Below are positions 5,922 to 7,576 of a DNA stretch of 7,576 nucleotides, in pieces; the first letter of the stretch is position 1, and each line of letters begins with the position of its first letter. The stretch lies in assembly GCA_021295675.1 (NCBI GenBank), contig JAGWBY010000048.1, positions 8,575 to 16,150 of the forward strand, given 5' to 3'. The notes under the pieces were generated by a model. The model had not been told where the DNA came from, searched no databases, and saw only the letters and a list, made by a program, of their open reading frames with translations. A program made the position numbers and the translations under genes. Source of the DNA: Candidatus Latescibacterota bacterium. Its GTDB lineage: Bacteria; Latescibacterota; UBA2968; UBA8231.

Positions 5922-7576
5922 ATGAAACCGCTTTTAGTTGGTCTTTGCCTATACATAGGGTGTGCGCTTTAGGGATGTCACGACCCAGGCCGGGATCGAC
6001 TTTGTCCACATCGACGGCGCTTCAGGGGCGTATTTCTTGATAGAGACGTACGGTGCTGGCGGGGGATTCTTCGACAGCGATGGCGACGGCGATTTGGACA
6101 TCTACCTCGTCAATGGCTTTGATCTGGATGGTATCCAAACTGCGCCCATCAATCTCGACCACCGGCGGGGAGGGACTTATTGGGTCGAGCGGCCGGACCA
6201 AGTGAGGTCCGCGGGGCCGGGAGCCATCGACTTCTCAATGCTAGACGACGCCAGCGGCCGGCGTGCTGCCAACGTATTGTACCGCAACGATGGCGACGGT
6301 ACTTTCACCGATATCAGCCGAGAATCCGGGGCCGACGATACGGGCTATGGCATGGGCAGCGCGGCAGCCGACTACGACAACGACGGCGATCAGGATCTGT
6401 ACGTGACTAACTACGGACCCAATGTCCTGTACCGGAACGAGGGAGACGGCACTTTCACCAATGTGACGGATCGGGCCGGGGTAGCGGCTCCGCAGTGGAG
6501 TTCGAGCGCGGCTTTTTTTGACTACGACGACGATGGGCACCTCGACCTGTACGTGGTCAACAACGTCGATTTCACGTTCGTCACCAACAAAGTGTGCGGC
6601 GGCTTTGTGGGCACGACCCCTTTGGGGATGCTGGCCATTACCGAGCGCACCCGGTCTTATTGCGCGCCTTCCGACTACGGAGGCGTACCCGACGCGCTCT
6701 TCCACAACGAGGGCGATGGCACCTTTACCGATGTATCCGCCGCAACCGGCATTGCGGATTTGGCTGGCAAGGGCTTGGGCGTGGTGGCTTGGGATTTTGA
6801 TGCCGATGGCGACCAAGACGTATTTGTCGCCAACGACGGCATGGAGAACTATCTCTTCCGCAACGACGGCGATGGGACCTTTACCGATGTCGCGCTGCAG
6901 GTGGGCGCGGCCTTTAACGCCGACGGCGACGACGAAGCCTGCATGGGGGTGGACTTTGGCGATTACGACAACGACGGCGACTACGATCTCTTTGTCACCA
7001 ACTTCTCCCACGAGACCAACACGCTTTACCGCAACGATGTCGGACGCTTCAAAGATGTGACAGACGCCGTTGGTCTGGGGCGGCCGAGTTGGCGCTTTTT
7101 GGGCTTTGGCACGAATTTCCTCGACTACGACAACGATGGCGACCTCGACCTGTATGTGGCCAATGGCCATGTCCTCGACAAGATTGCCCTGTTCCAGTCC
7201 GGCGTGGAATACGCCCAAGAGGACCAGCTCTTTCTCAACGATGGAACGGGCCGCTTCGCCTTGGCGGACACCAACTCGGGCGCTTGGTTCGCCGTTGCGC
7301 AGGTCGGCCGGGGCACGGCCTTTGGCGACTACGACGAGGATGGAGATATCGATATCTTGGCGACCAATGGCGGCGGTGCGGCCAAACTGGTTCGCAATGA
7401 GGGAGGCAACGCGCACAACTGGTTGATGGTGCGGACCGAGGGTACCCAAAGCAATCGAGATGGCGTGGGTGCCGAGGTGAAAGTGGTCGCCGGCGATCTG
7501 GTCCAGGTGCGGCAGGTGCGCAGCGGCTCCAGCTATCTGTCGATCAGCGATCCGCGACTGCACTTTGGGCTGGGCA
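5922..7576 (+). CDS. FG-GAP(VCBS) / ASPIC-UnbV lipoprotein (CRTAC1-type), frame change near its 5' end, runs off the right edge
   Basis: The start is ATG 5922, encoding MKPLLVGLCLYIGC, a short lipoprotein-type signal with Cys14 as the likely lipidated residue (the -3 residue is Tyr, so the lipobox is imperfect). This frame stops at TAG 5970-5972. The body of the protein is read in the +1 frame, open from 5959 to the right edge without a stop, starting FRDVTTQAGIDFVH. Joined at the CTT codon it gives 551 visible residues. Seven D-x-D-x-D-G motifs begin near residues 51, 150, 200, 291, 347, 401 and 469, linked by LYRNDGDGTFTDVS-like segments. Cys225 and Cys247 sit in the insert before a PDALFHNEGDGTF segment, as in many CRTAC1 proteins, and may form a disulfide. 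The ASPIC/UnbV domain starts near 507 (SNRDGVGAEVKV, SSYLSISDPRLHFGLG) and is cut by the edge. It is probably co-transcribed with the transporter. It may be functional through frameshifting, broken, or affected by a sequencing error. Confidence 0.85.
5957..5972 (+). other. Candidate +1 frameshift site (CTT TAG G) in the second FG-GAP gene
   Basis: The signal-peptide frame reads GGG TGT GCG CTT TAG, and the protein body resumes at AGG GAT GTC in the +1 frame. A slip of the peptidyl-tRNA from CTT to TTT at the stop codon restores the product as ...GCALRDVTTQAG. This is the layout of the prfB programmed frameshift (CTT followed by a stop codon). An AGGG at 5957-5960, 6 nt before CTT, could act as the stimulatory Shine-Dalgarno-like element, although the prfB spacing is shorter. 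Removing one T from 5968-5970 gives exactly the same protein, so an indel is an equal alternative. Confidence 0.45.
6367..6387 (+). repeat. Calcium-loop coding repeat, inverted partner of 2393-2413
   Basis: It encodes ADYDNDG and matches the reverse complement of 2393-2413 at 20 of 21 bases. A second equally good copy lies at 6958-6978. The pair flanks the FGE-like and transporter genes in inverted orientation. Confidence 0.7.

Noticed and set aside
5962..5964. GTG start for the second FG-GAP gene in the body frame
   Set aside because: It would give a protein beginning directly at the FRDV segment without an export signal, while a lipoprotein-type signal peptide lies immediately upstream in another frame. 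It remains possible but less likely.
6241..7563. 440-codon minus-strand open frame opposite the second FG-GAP gene
   Set aside because: It is the antisense of the GAC/AAC/GGC-rich calcium-loop repeats and gives a Val/Ile-rich repetitive translation with no domain. The plus-strand frame has clear FG-GAP and ASPIC motifs.

Overview
The window is G+C-rich (about 60% by eye) and densely coding. It carries two lipoprotein-type export signals and two CRTAC1-type FG-GAP/VCBS proteins with ASPIC/UnbV tails. This suggests an uncultured diderm bacterium from a lineage rich in such proteins (Planctomycetota, Latescibacterota, Poribacteria, Acidobacteriota or similar). The sequence alone does not settle which one. 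I see no tRNA, rRNA, CRISPR array, insertion sequence or integrase.

Layout. Positions 2-451 (+) hold the C-terminal end of an unrecognised protein that enters from the left edge. It reads in frame, with no stop codon, into an aldo/keto reductase (452-1378, +). Only 18 nt further on, and facing it, ends a large lipoprotein gene (1397-3604, -). That protein has a TPR-like N-terminal region, seven Asp-rich FG-GAP/VCBS calcium-loop motifs and a C-terminal ASPIC/UnbV domain. Its start codon lies 13 nt from the start of a divergent rightward set: a membrane-anchored formylglycine-generating-enzyme-like protein (3618-4490), an Nramp-related transporter with 11 predicted membrane segments (4577-5887), and a second FG-GAP/VCBS-ASPIC protein (5922 to the right edge, incomplete).

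How the genes may work together (inference). The central block looks like a cell-envelope module: two exported seven-repeat proteins flank an inner-membrane transporter and an anchored SUMF1/FGE-fold protein. The transporter belongs to the Nramp superfamily by overall layout. However, the DPGN and MPH metal-site motifs of true Nramps are replaced, so its substrate is unknown. The FGE-like protein lacks the paired active-site cysteines, so it is probably not a sulfatase-activating enzyme.

Most unusual signals. (1) The second propeller-type gene has its signal peptide and its body in different frames. They meet exactly at CTT TAG G, which has the same layout as the programmed +1 frameshift site of prfB (CTT TGA C). 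A one-base T insertion explains it equally well. (2) The divergent junction has a strong sigma70-type promoter buried in the neighbouring gene, and its predicted start point falls on the A of the lipoprotein ATG, which suggests a leaderless mRNA. (3) The in-frame join of an unrelated domain to a complete aldo/keto reductase may be a fusion or a lost stop codon.
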